A stretch of 40,040 bases of DNA from Diphasiastrum complanatum (taxonomy: Eukaryota; Streptophyta; Lycopodiopsida; Lycopodiales; Lycopodiaceae): the NCBI GenBank assembly GCA_029204225.1, contig MU835315.1:1-40040 (forward strand). Direction: 5' to 3'. The notes below the pieces were generated by a model. That model saw nothing but the letters and a program-made list of their open reading frames with translations. It searched no databases and was not told the origin of the DNA. Positions 1 through 8,306 of the stretch are shown here, piece by piece. The position numbers and the translations under genes were made by a program. Each line of letters opens with the position of its first letter. Positions within the stretch are counted from its first letter, which is position 1.

Positions 1-745
1 AGACTTAGGGTGACTCAACTAGTAAAGAGCCGTGAGTAGTCTTTTTGTAGCATTCTCTAGCCCAATGGTCGTCCTTGTGGCAATAATAACATTTTCCCTT
101 ATTCTTCTTCCATTTTGTGGAAGATTCTCCTTGATCATCATCATTCGTAGGATTTTTTTGGCCCTTTTTGACAACTCGCTGCTTGCCCTAGGCTAACAAT
201 GCCCGATCTTTTGGTGTGTCTTGTCGAGATTTCCCCACTTTAACTCCTCTGTTCCTCTTGCAACAAGATGGGGTGAAGGTTCTCAAAGGTTGGTAACCTC
301 TCCCTCAATGCAATCCCACTTACGAACATTTGAAGATTCTCAAATACGCCACTCATGGTCATATGCACCAACTCAACATCTCTTATTGGGTCTCCAATTG
401 TCGTAAATTGATCTCTCAGCTCCTTGATTTGCGTAAAGAATGATCTTGTGCTCTCATTGTCCTCCATTCATATGTTGTTCAACTTGGATATTAAAAACAT
501 CATACGAGATGGATTTTCCATTTGAGACTAAGTCCTAAGTGCATCCCATGCACCCATCATTGATAGGACATCACTAATGTGAGCAATGATGTGATCCTTC
601 ATTGATATATTTATCAAGGATATTGCCTTCTATGCCCTTCTATCAAATGAATGTATATCTACAGGAGTAGTTGTTGGCATTTTCTCCATCCCTGTGACAA
701 TGTCCCATAGCTCCTCCATTGAAATGTTATTCATTTTGAATTTTC
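1..745 (-). pseudogene. Ty1/copia gag remnant, broken
   Basis: On the minus strand the stretch reads as a copia-type Gag that would package element RNA into cytoplasmic particles. From high to low coordinates I see an N-terminal part near 745-600 (EELWDIVTGMEK), a segment with SLINISMKDHIIAHI and WDALRT, then an open frame at 467-240 ending in LPTFENLHPILLQEEQRS. At about 130-70 there is a zinc knuckle, CYYCHKDDHWAREC, with the C-x2-C-x4-H-x4-C spacing. At least three in-frame stops interrupt it, so it is dead. The element continues past the left edge of the window, so its protease and pol cannot be judged. It is a different copia lineage from the one at 28.9-33.7 kb. Family assignment rests on gag motif order and the knuckle. 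Confidence 0.7.
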
Positions 746-1345
746 ATATACCTTTTGGTTGCTTTTGAATGCCTGTGAGTGCAATAAAGAGCTCTACAAG
801 TCAAGTTTAGGTATGACCAAAAAAATTTCAAGCCCAGACACCACCAATTTTGGTCTACCACGCCAAAAATGCCTCCGAGTTGCCCAAGCGCTAAAATGTG
901 GTGTCATTGACTTCCTTGGCTTTGGAATGGTGCAAAAAAAACCTCCCATTAATTTTCTCGTCATGACGGGGCAATCTTTCTATCCAGAGGAAGTTGGACT
1001 TGCACTGTATAGTCCTTTTCTAGCCTTAATTTGGAGGAAATAGGCCTTTGAAAGGCCCTAAACATATAGGGAATCCAAAAGTTGGCGAGGAGGAAATTTT
1101 TTGAACTAATTCTTTGTTTTGAAGAAAATGTGCCCTTCAGAACCAATTTCACAACTTGGGTGTTAAGACTTGCTATCATTGCCATTAATCTGTGTTCTGT
1201 GCGATCCGATGGCTCATAGTAGATCTACACACAAAAATGACTTCCTTGGGGTTGCTAGACACTCAAAGACATTACTCCTAGGGCTGTTTGTCACGCGCAA
1301 GGCCCGTTGTCTCTCTCCCTTTCCCAGTTCATCGGCATTGGCTTC
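746..1345. other. Stretch without a recognised gene, probably copia 5' leader
   Basis: No frame here resembles a known protein. It lies immediately upstream of the minus-strand copia gag relic and could be its leader or LTR, but no clear TG...CA boundary or primer-binding site is visible. Short open frames on both strands have no domain-like features. Confidence 0.3.
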
Positions 1346-1810
1346 TGTTATGTACCATAACGGTACACCCTTAAGTGACAGCCTCGCAAGGGGCAGGACG
1401 CAGGTCTGGATTATCGACATGTTTTAGTGCCACGCGTCACCATCCTAGGTGATCACGTGCCGCTGGCGGGGACCGTGCTTGATGGGACCAACTATGCTAT
1501 GCCTATATAGTGGTGGGAGCTTCCTTTTGCCATTCACTCAGTCTACTCAAGAGTTAGTGGATGGAGAGCACAATAGCTAGGATATATCTCCAGGCCAAGA
1601 GATGTATGCTACGGAGAGCTGAGGGCGATGGCTGGTGGCATGGGACGCTAGTTATTGTCGAAGGCTTGACTGGGAATGATGGTGTCGGTAACTCCAGTGC
1701 ATGGGGGTGGGTTGGTAGTGACCCTAGGTTGACTGGTAATTGTGTGTCGTCACTTGTATGGGGTGTGCGTCATCCTTCAAAGCAATCGGAGATCTATGGG
1801 AGATGTAACA
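1346..1810 (+). repeat. LTR of plus-strand Ty3/gypsy copy
   Basis: It starts TGTTATGTACC and ends TGTAACA, and is followed two bases later by a primer-binding-like site. A TATA box (TATATAG) lies at 1504-1510. Its first ~56 bases reappear inverted at 6375-6430, directly behind a purine tract of the minus-strand copy, which fixes the left end of the LTR. Its middle part (about 1500-1680) reappears inverted at 12165-12357. About 465 bp is a normal LTR size. No matching plus-strand 3' LTR exists in the window because this copy is cut off near 6376. Confidence 0.72.
1504..1510 (+). promoter_or_regulatory. TATA box in gypsy LTR
   Basis: TATATAG sits 158 bases into the LTR, and the same motif is kept in the inverted LTR fragment near 12346. 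This is the expected place for the U3/R promoter of an LTR element. Confidence 0.5.
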
Positions 1811-1812
1811 GT

Positions 1813-1824
1813 TGGTATCAAAGC
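1813..1824 (+). other. Primer-binding site of plus-strand gypsy copy
   Basis: TGGTATCAAAGC is one base away from TGGTATCAGAGC, the usual complement to the 3' end of initiator tRNA-Met in plant LTR elements. It follows the LTR end after two bases, in the normal position. Confidence 0.65.
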
Positions 1825-2338
1825 AGCCAATTCCTTTGCTGAGTGCACACGTTACTTTGTTGTTTTTGCGGTTGTTAATTCCTTTTTGGAATGTGGCTGG
1901 GAATTTGTTACCATCACCTTCATTCAAGTTTGTTCTTGAAAAGGTGGGGGTATGGTTTCTTGCTCAAAACTTAGTTTCTAAGACTGTAACTCGTTTTCTA
2001 AACTAGTTAGTCTCTAAGACTGTAGCTCATTTTTTTTTTAAACCTTAGAACTTGTCTAGTTAAGCTCTTTCAGTTTTCAAAAAAATGTTTGGGTAGTTTT
2101 ATATACATTTCTTGATAACCAACATTCTAAGGAAATCTAAGTTTTATTTTGAAACTTAGACTGTCTTAAACCCCCCACACATTTTTACTTAACCTCTTCA
2201 CTTCCTTGCTTTTCCTTTTTTGCAATCTCTGTTCAAAAAAAAAGGTATTACCCCCCTGGCCTTTGCATCCTCCACAGCAGCGGCGATGGCACTGTTAGCA
2301 CGCGTTGTTGCCCTGCTCTTATGATTTACAAGGGGGAA

Positions 2339-2382
<44 letters not shown>

Positions 2383-3057
2383 GTGCAGGTACCTATACCC
2401 ATACCTACGCCCTATTGATAGCTGGTTGGCATGGGGATGTGTGGGAGGGGGGAGACATGCCTCCGTAGCCCACTTCCTCCATTAAAAAAAAAATTCTTTG
2501 TGAAAATTTCTACTCTAAGTTTGCAAGCTTTAAAACTCTAAGTTTATAAATCTTGTTTTTACAAGAAGTTCAAAGTTAAGATTGATATTCTTAAGCTAAA
2601 CAAATAGCATCCTAGTTCTCTGTCCTTTGGATGGTCATACCACCCTCTCCTCCTCCCTCTGTACCTGCAAACTCCAAGTGCTTGGAGTGGGAGTAAGGTA
2701 CATAGGAGGGAGAGGAGGGAGTGGCACCAAAGTTAAGTTTCATAAAACTTTGGGTTCCAAGTGCCATGTGGCAGGCCCTTGGGCCTCCACATTGAACCAG
2801 TTCCAAAAGGGACAAATGGGGCCTTTCTTGGGCCCCACTTGTCCTTTTTGCATAGAAAGGAGGTGAGGAGCTTGGAGGAGGGAGGGGGGTAAAAGAACAT
2901 ACGTTCACTTTCACCCCACTTTTTCAAGCCTCTTTGTTTAAGCTCCCTTAGCTCTAAGTTGTAAATTTTCTTGTTTCTTGAGCTAATATCTTAGTTTTTA
3001 GTGGTTTTTACATCGTTGCTTCCCGTTTTCTCTCTAGTTTCTTGCTACACCTCTTCC
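1825..3057 (+). other. 5' leader of plus-strand gypsy copy with 40-base G run
   Basis: This untranslated stretch lies between the PBS and the gag start. The part at about 2620-2950 matches, inverted and diverged, 9351-9660 of the minus-strand copy. The shared core GGGGCCTTTCTTGGGCCCC recurs there. An uninterrupted run of 40 G lies at 2342-2381. I see no coding frame with domain features, although small open frames occur on both strands. Confidence 0.6.
2342..2381 (+). repeat. Homopolymer of 40 G
   Basis: Forty consecutive G residues are preceded by a G/A-rich stretch. The minus-strand copy has an 11-base G run (plus-strand C at 9944-9954) in its own leader. The tract could form G-quadruplex structures, and its exact length is likely uncertain in any assembly. 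Confidence 0.95.
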
Positions 3058-3363
3058 ATGGACTCTCCTATGGAGGCAACCCAAGCTTCAGGCATTGCAT
3101 AGGCTGACATGGAGGAAATTGTGCGTGCCCTTAATTTCCTTCAACAACAGATTATTGAAATGCAGTCAAAGCATGAACAGTCAGAGGCTGAGATGAAGGC
3201 CATGTCACAATCTCAACAAGCCATCTAAACCCGATCTTTACCCTGGAATTTTTCATAGGGGAGAACAAAGACAAGCACCAAGATGTTCTTATCGCGTGGC
3301 TAAATAGATGTACTTCCCACTTATCCATCACCGATCTCCCAAACAACTCTAGGATCGCTACAG

Positions 3364-3803
3364 TTATGAACTCGGCTCATTACATTCGCCGCGTCCATTT
3401 ACATTTACTTTACTTTATGCATAAGCGGGCCTTGGGCCCTTTTTTATTCATTAGTGACACTTAGACTATATGGTTGGCCTTTGGCCTTATTATTCATTAT
3501 TAGGCCATTTGGACATATTACTGGAGAGTGGGGCCTTCTTGGAGGGCGCACTATTTTCCCTCCCAGTTGGGCCCTAGCCACCGGAAGCTTCCTTTTAAGG
3601 CTTCCTCTTGGCTATAAGTAGGGAAACTGTGTCATTTGTTATTCAGCTGATGATATTGATCTCTCTCTTTAGTCTCCTTAATCTCTCTCTTTCCTGCTTT
3701 CTAGGGTTAAGTCTTGCTTATGTGCTGCTTTCATAGCTTAAGTCTTGCTTATGTAATGCTTTCATAGCTTAGCTTTAGATCAGCCGTGGCTCTATTCGTA
3801 ACT
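3364..3803. mobile_element. 440-bp insertion inside gypsy gag
   Basis: The minus-strand gypsy copy shows continuous gag at this point (SSRIATAIMFLRDKAYSWW), while here the reading jumps between the two sides of this block. The 7-mer GCTACAG flanks it at 3357-3363 and 3804-3810. If the ends are moved slightly, near-perfect inverted termini appear: CAGTTATGAA at 3361 against CAGTTACGAA read back from 3804, with CTA on both sides. A non-autonomous DNA transposon with a 3-bp target duplication is therefore possible, as is a solo LTR. The block contains a TATA-like CTATAAGTAG near 3610 and a 31-bp tandem duplication (3708-3769). It holds no coding frame. Confidence 0.6.
3708..3769 (+). repeat. 31-bp tandem duplication inside the insertion
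   Basis: Two adjacent copies begin TAAGTCTTGCTTATGT and end CTTTCATAGCT. They differ at two or three positions. Confidence 0.85.
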
Positions 3804-4430
3804 GCTACAGCCATCATGTTTCTACATGGGAAAGCGTATTCCTAGTGGCAAGATCTCAAAGAGTGGGTTACGATTCCAACCATTTGGGAGGATTTTTAGG
3901 TAGCCTTTAAGGCCACATTTATGCCGGTCTTGAACGATTTTGAATATTATCGTCGGTTTGCAACACTACAGCTGGGTAGGAAGCCTTTGGATGTCTATTT
4001 GCAAGATTTCCAAGAGGCGGCTTCGCAGTTTGTAAACCAGATTGACGGAGTTCTTTTGAAGCGTCACTTCATTTTGGGTTTGCCCAAGGAATACCAACTT
4101 CAAGTCCGTCGAAACCAGCCACAAACCCTTGAGGATGCGGTGCACTTCGCCACGATATTTGATGACACGCATGCCATAAGCCACAAAGAGCAACAAAGCC
4201 ATAGGCCTGAACCCAAGGACAAACCCTCTTCGGGCCCCTCTTTCAAAAAGGGCAAAGAAAAGGTTGTCAACATAGTTTTCCATTCGGGAAAGAAGAAGGA
4301 ACGCGTTCGATTGGAGAGAGTGGACTTTGACAAGGCCAAAAGTGACGGGTTATGTTTCTCCTGCATTGAGAAGGGGCACCTATCAAAGGATTGCTTTCAA
4401 GGCACCATGTAATTCTTCGATTTCTTGCAT

Positions 4431-5140
4431 TGATGTGTCCTTTAAGGATGAAACAATTTATAATAATTGTTGTTTTAATAACGCAACTTTTGGACCTTGC
4501 GAATTGGGTTTGTAGGCAACCAAGCCATGAGTATTTTGTTTGATGATGGTTCTACGCATGATTCTATTAATGTGAAATTGGTGCAGAGAAGCTCAAGCTA
4601 GCAACCGCACCAAGTGACCACAAGTATGTGGTTAGGATGGCAGTGGGTGGGGAGCAGAAGGTCTGGGACCAGTTTGTCCCTCGCTTATGTTGAAGATTCG
4701 GGATTATGTAGATAGTTTATTTTTTCATATCATGAACCTTGATAAAGTAGATTTAATCCTAGGTAAAGAGTGGTTTTACGCTAGGAATGAATCATTAAAG
4801 AAGGATGATGTAACTCATAGTTTGTCCTTTTTGCATAATGGCTCAATGGTCCATCTTAAAGGCGATGTGCTTGAACTACGTTTTGTAACTACTCATGAAG
4901 CGAATCAATGTTTGTTGAAATCTGAGTATCATTTGTATTTATGCTATCTGAAAGATGATTGTCACATGGATGCTTTTGTTACTCAGAATTTCAATATTGA
5001 TGTCTCGTCTTTTCCTAAAGCTTTTTCATTTTCAGATATTAATTTAGAAGCTACACCTAAGGGTAAAATCTTCAAAAGACTTAGGGAGGAATACAGTGAT
5101 GTGTTCCCTGAGCGGTTGGGGTCTACCCCCCCTCTAGGGG
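4431..5140 (+). pseudogene. gypsy aspartic protease and linker to RT, plus copy
   Basis: This is the retropepsin region that would cleave Gag-Pol. Near 4530-4560 the frame reads SILFDDGSTHDSI, which matches the active-site neighbourhood of gypsy proteases, but Asp-Asp-Gly stands where Asp-Ser/Thr-Gly is expected. The following segment is open at 4687-5145. It contains LDKVDLILGKEWF, typical of the end of the protease, followed by a linker ending FKRLREEYSDVFPE, which normally leads into reverse transcriptase. Frame changes and a stop near 5143 separate the pieces. The substituted catalytic triad suggests the protease was inactive even before the other breaks. Confidence 0.72.
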
Positions 5141-5169
5141 TGTAGACCATCACATAGATCTCCTTCCCA

Positions 5170-6136
5170 ACAGCTCCGCTGTATCGTTATTTCTTTACAA
5201 GATGAGCCCGAAGGAAGAAGATGAAGTTGCTAAGCAACTACATGAGTTATTACGTTTGGGCCATATTCGACCCAGTAAATCCCCTTGGGGAGCTCCTGTG
5301 TTATTAACCAGCAAAAAAGACGACGGTATATGTCTTTGTGTCGATTATAAGAAACTTAATAAAATGACCATTAAGAATCATTATCCTTTACCTCGGATGG
5401 ATGATCTAATGGACCGATTGAATGGTGCTAAGTATTTCACCAAATTGGACCTTAGATCGGGGTACCATCAAATTAGAATCCATGAGGGGGATGTTTTCAA
5501 AACTGGTTTTCTTCTAGGTATGGCCATTACGAATTTTTGTTTACCGTTTGGTTCTAACAAATGCCCCAACAACTTTTCAGCTAATGATGAACAATATTCT
5601 TTGTCCTTATTTGGGAAAGCTTCTGGTGGTATTCTTGGATGATATTTTGATTTATAGCCAGACTCTTGAGGAGCATAAAGCGCATTTGCGTACAGTCTTA
5701 GATATTCTAAGGCAGGCATCTAAGTGTGAGTTTTTTCAAACAAAACTCAAGTACTTGGGCCATATCATTTCCAATCAAGGTCTTGAAATCGATCATGATA
5801 AGGTCCAAAAAGTTCATGATTGGCCTATCTTGAAAACCATAAGAGAAGTTAAATCTATTTTAAGCTTCACAAGAATTTCCCATAAGTTTATTAAAGATTA
5901 TGCCTTAGTTGCATTACCTTTAATGAACCTTCTTAAGGGAGTGAAGAAAGCCCAAAGTAAAACTAGAAAGGGTAATAAAAAGAAAACCGAAAGTCGTTCG
6001 AAAATCAGTCCACCTGTTGTACGGACCGATGAATTGAATCAAAGCTTTGAGGCTTTGAAAATGTTAGTGTCTACAGCCCCTATCTTACACATATTGGACC
6101 CTAGCAAAAATTTCCTAGTGGAAACGGATTTTTGTG
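5170..6136 (+). pseudogene. gypsy reverse transcriptase, plus copy, frameshifted
   Basis: This is the RNA-dependent DNA polymerase domain. The first frame (5202-5642) has MSPKEEDEVAKQL, GHIRPSKSPWGAPVLL, CVDYKKLNKMTIKNHYPLPRMDD and FTKLDLRSGYHQIRI, the standard fingers/palm order. A frame change near 5550 moves the reading to the frame open at 5548-6168, with VVFLDDILIYS carrying the catalytic DD at about 5632-5645. CEFF, YLGHIISNQG and the thumb follow. It then enters the first residues of RNase H (LVETDFCD) and stops abruptly at about 6136, where integrase sequence is joined. RNase H and the integrase zinc-binding domain are missing. Confidence 0.87.
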
Positions 6137-6376
6137 ATCGGACTTCCCAAGTCAGAGAAGGGTCATGATGCCATTTGGGTAGTAGTTGACAGGCTAACCA
6201 AAATGGCACAATTTATTCCAACAAAATCTATTGTCAAAGCTTCAAAACTTGCACAACTCTTTGCTGAGAAGTTGTTCAGGTTGTATGGATTGCCGAACGA
6301 TATTGTTAGTGATCGTGATTCTAAGTTCACTGGCAAGTTCTGGCAGGCAATCTTTGGAAACTACCTTAAGTCTTGC
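6133..6376 (+). pseudogene. gypsy integrase core fragment, plus copy
   Basis: The frame reads [26 protein letters not shown], then [25 protein letters not shown], which is the N-terminal half of the DDE catalytic core. The homologous minus-strand copy has the same blocks at 7490-7240. At the left it is fused to RNase H through the near-identical string GGATTTTTGTGATCGG, so the deletion probably used microhomology. At the right, homology ends at about 6374, where inverted LTR sequence of the other copy begins. The conserved Glu of the core and the chromodomain are absent from this copy. Confidence 0.8.
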
Positions 6377-6430
6377 GTCCTGCCCCTTGCGAGGCCGTCA
6401 CTGAAGGGCGTGCCGTTAGGGTACATAACA
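6375..6430 (-). repeat. Truncated 3' LTR of minus-strand gypsy copy
   Basis: Read on the minus strand from 6430, it begins TGTTATGTACCC and matches the first ~56 bases of the LTR at 1346. It lies directly after the minus-strand pol end and a purine tract, as a 3' LTR should. It is cut at about 6375, where plus-strand integrase sequence begins. Confidence 0.75.
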
Positions 6431-6441
6431 TTCCCTCCCCT
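6431..6441 (-). other. Polypurine tract of minus-strand gypsy copy
   Basis: AGGGGAGGGAA on the minus strand lies immediately 5' of the LTR start TGTTATG. This is the expected primer site for second-strand DNA synthesis. Confidence 0.7.
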
Positions 6442-6455
6442 ATAAAAACTTCCTT

Positions 6456-7540
6456 CTATGGGAGAAAACCAGGGAATCTAAGTCTAAAATCGTCTTCCTT
6501 CTCCCATGTGTCCTCGTCATCTGACTTACCTTTCCAATGAATCAGATGTTCAAAAATCAAACGACTTCTCAGCTGATGACGTCGGGTATCCATGATCCTG
6601 TCCAGTTCATGGGGTATAAAAGCAGTCAAATCCTCCAATAACACTAGATCATCGGCTGGAATCAGGCTATCCTTTCCACCAAGTCGTTCCTTTAAACGAC
6701 TAACGTAAAATACAAGGGGATAGACCTTAGTTCCAAAGGGAAGTTCTAGTCGATACGCAATCCTACCAATCTTATTAACAATCTTGAAAAGACCGCTATA
6801 ACAGGGAGATAACTTCGGGCATTTCCCCGTTCGAAGTGTCTTAGAGTCCTTTGGGATGCTAAGATACACCCAATCACCGATCTCAAATTCTCGTGAAGAG
6901 CGACTTCGGTTATCATAGAATTGGGCTCGATCCTAAGCCGATCTAATGCTTTACTTAGCCACCTGCAACAATGCCTACATATCTTGCAAGAAATCAGCTG
7001 CAGCTTGCACCTTGAGACCTTTGAGTCCAACGGAGATAGGGGAACAAGGCTGAAAGCCATACAAGAGCATAAAAGGACTAAATCCGGTGGCAGAATGCTT
7101 CATACTATTGTATGTGAACTCAACCATTGGGAGGTACTTTTCCCAATCTGATTGTCGCCTGGAAACATATGCACGAAGAATATCTTCCGTCGACTGGTTG
7201 ACACGTTTCTGGGTGATCCGTAGACGAAAGACTTAAGGTAGTTTCTAGTCTCTCAAAGACTACCTGCCAGGACTTGCCAGTGAACTTGGAATCACGGTCA
7301 CTAACAATATCGTTCGACAAACCATACAACCTAAACATTCAACGAAGAGTTGTGCAAGTTCTGAAGCTTTGACAGTGGTTTTTGTTGGACTAAACTGCGC
7401 CATTTTGGTAAGCCTGTCAACTACTACCCAAATGGCATCATGACCCTTCCCAGATTTGGGAAGTCCGATCACAAAATCCATGGAAATACTTTCCCACTTC
7501 TTGCTGGGAACTTCCAATGGACGTAAGGAATTATTGGGTC
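6456..7540 (-). pseudogene. gypsy integrase with C-terminal chromodomain, minus copy
   Basis: The protein would insert element cDNA into chromatin. Read from 7540 downward it has [20 protein letters not shown] (first catalytic Asp), [16 protein letters not shown] and [16 protein letters not shown] (second Asp). After several frame changes it reads PFMLLYGFQP-like and SPISVGLKGLKVQAAADF segments. From 6869 to 6456 one open frame covers the C-terminal part: LSPCYSGLFKIVNKIGRIAYRLELP, YPLVFYVSRLKE, then RRHQLRSRLIFEHLIHWKGKS and EDTWEKEDDF. The last block is a chromodomain, which places the family among chromoviruses. Upstream it is joined directly to the first residues of RT, so most of RT, RNase H and the integrase zinc finger are deleted. 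Confidence 0.84.
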
Positions 7541-7940
7541 TAATATGGCCCTAAAGTAATAACTCCTCGAGTTGCCTAGCAACATCGTCTTCTTCCTTCG
7601 GGCTCATCCTGGAAGGAAAAAGCGATACAGGAGAGCTGTCGGAAAGGAGATCTATGTGATGGTCTAACCCCCCTAGAGGGGGGTAGACCCTCAAGCAACT
7701 GCTTAGGGAATGTATCACTATATTCCTCCCTAAGTCTTTTAAAAATTTTACCCTCGGGTGTTGATTCTATATTAACTTTAAAAAAAGACAATGCTAGGGA
7801 AAGAAGATACATCAACATTTAAATTATGAGTAACAAAAGCATCCATGTCAGATTCATCTTTCAAAAAAGGTAGTTCTGGCGCATTGCCTTTAAGATGCAC
7901 CATTGAGCCATTATGCAAGAAAGATAAACTATGAGTTACA

Positions 7941-8058
7941 TAATCTTTCTTTAATGCTTCTTGGTTTCCAAGGGGAGGCTCGAACCTGGGACCAAAGAAA
8001 ATTTTAGATGCCAAGCTAACCAGTTGAGCCAACCCCGTTGGGTAATCTTTCTTTAATG
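7941..8058. repeat. Target-site duplication pair (16 bp) around the SINE
   Basis: Perfect direct repeats at 7941-7956 and 8043-8058. One copy of this sequence is what the uninterrupted gypsy reading frame needs (LKKDY occurs twice here). Confidence 0.93.
7957..8042 (-). mobile_element. tRNA-derived SINE, 86 bp, with 16-bp target duplication
   Basis: The block is absent from the homologous plus-strand gypsy copy. The identical 16-mer TAATCTTTCTTTAATG flanks it at 7941-7956 and 8043-8058, a long target duplication typical of LINE-mobilised insertions. On the minus strand it contains TGGCTCAACTGG, a perfect match to the pol III A box consensus (TRGYNNARNNGG), and GGTTCGAGCC, a B box, about 40 bases later. 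Most plant SINEs have a longer tRNA-unrelated body, so this is either a very short SINE or a tRNA retrosequence. No poly-A tail is evident; the 3' end reads GGAAACCAAGAAG. Insertion plus duplication adds 102 bases. Confidence 0.82.
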
Positions 8059-8306
8059 ACCCATTCCTAGCATAAAACCATTCTTTACCTAGGAGTAAGT
8101 CTACCTTATCAAGATTCATAATATGGAAAGACAAACTATCTACATAGGTCTAAGTCCTCAATGGTACGTGAGGGACAAACTGGTCCCAGACCTGTTGCTC
8201 CCCACCCGCTACCATCCTAACCACGTACTTGTGGTCACTTGATGCGGTCGCCAACTGTAGCTTCTGCACCAATTTAGCATTAACAAAATTATGAGTAGAA
8301 CCGTCG

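Larger units (their letters stand above)
3058..4430 (+). pseudogene. Ty3/gypsy Gag, plus copy, broken
   Basis: This is a capsid/nucleocapsid protein relic. An ATG at 3058 begins MDSPMEATQASGIA and runs into an in-frame stop. The homologous start in the minus copy is at 9344. The N-terminal part is followed by NKDKHQDVLIAWLNR-like capsid sequence near 3260-3310. A 440-bp insertion (3364-3803) splits the capsid. Gag resumes and is open at 3921-4412, with FEYYRRFATLQLG, FILGLPKEYQLQVRRNQP and a complete zinc knuckle CFSCIEKGHLSKDC at about 4353-4394. A stop at 4410-4412 then separates it from the protease. The neighbouring order Gag-protease-RT-integrase is that of Ty3/gypsy (Metaviridae) elements. 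It is non-functional because of the stops, frame changes and insertion. Confidence 0.82.

Noticed and set aside
1561-2006. Small plus-strand open frames in and after the gypsy LTR
   Set aside because: They overlap the LTR end and primer-binding site and show no protein similarity.
2612-2927. Proline-rich open frames on minus strand in the gypsy leader
   Set aside because: They are produced by C/T-rich low-complexity leader DNA and are not conserved in the sister copy at 9.3-9.7 kb.
7957-8042. Functional tRNA gene
   Set aside because: Pol III boxes are present, but the perfect 16-bp flanking duplication and the empty site in the sister gypsy copy show a retroposed insertion. I could not fold a full cloverleaf with a clear anticodon arm.
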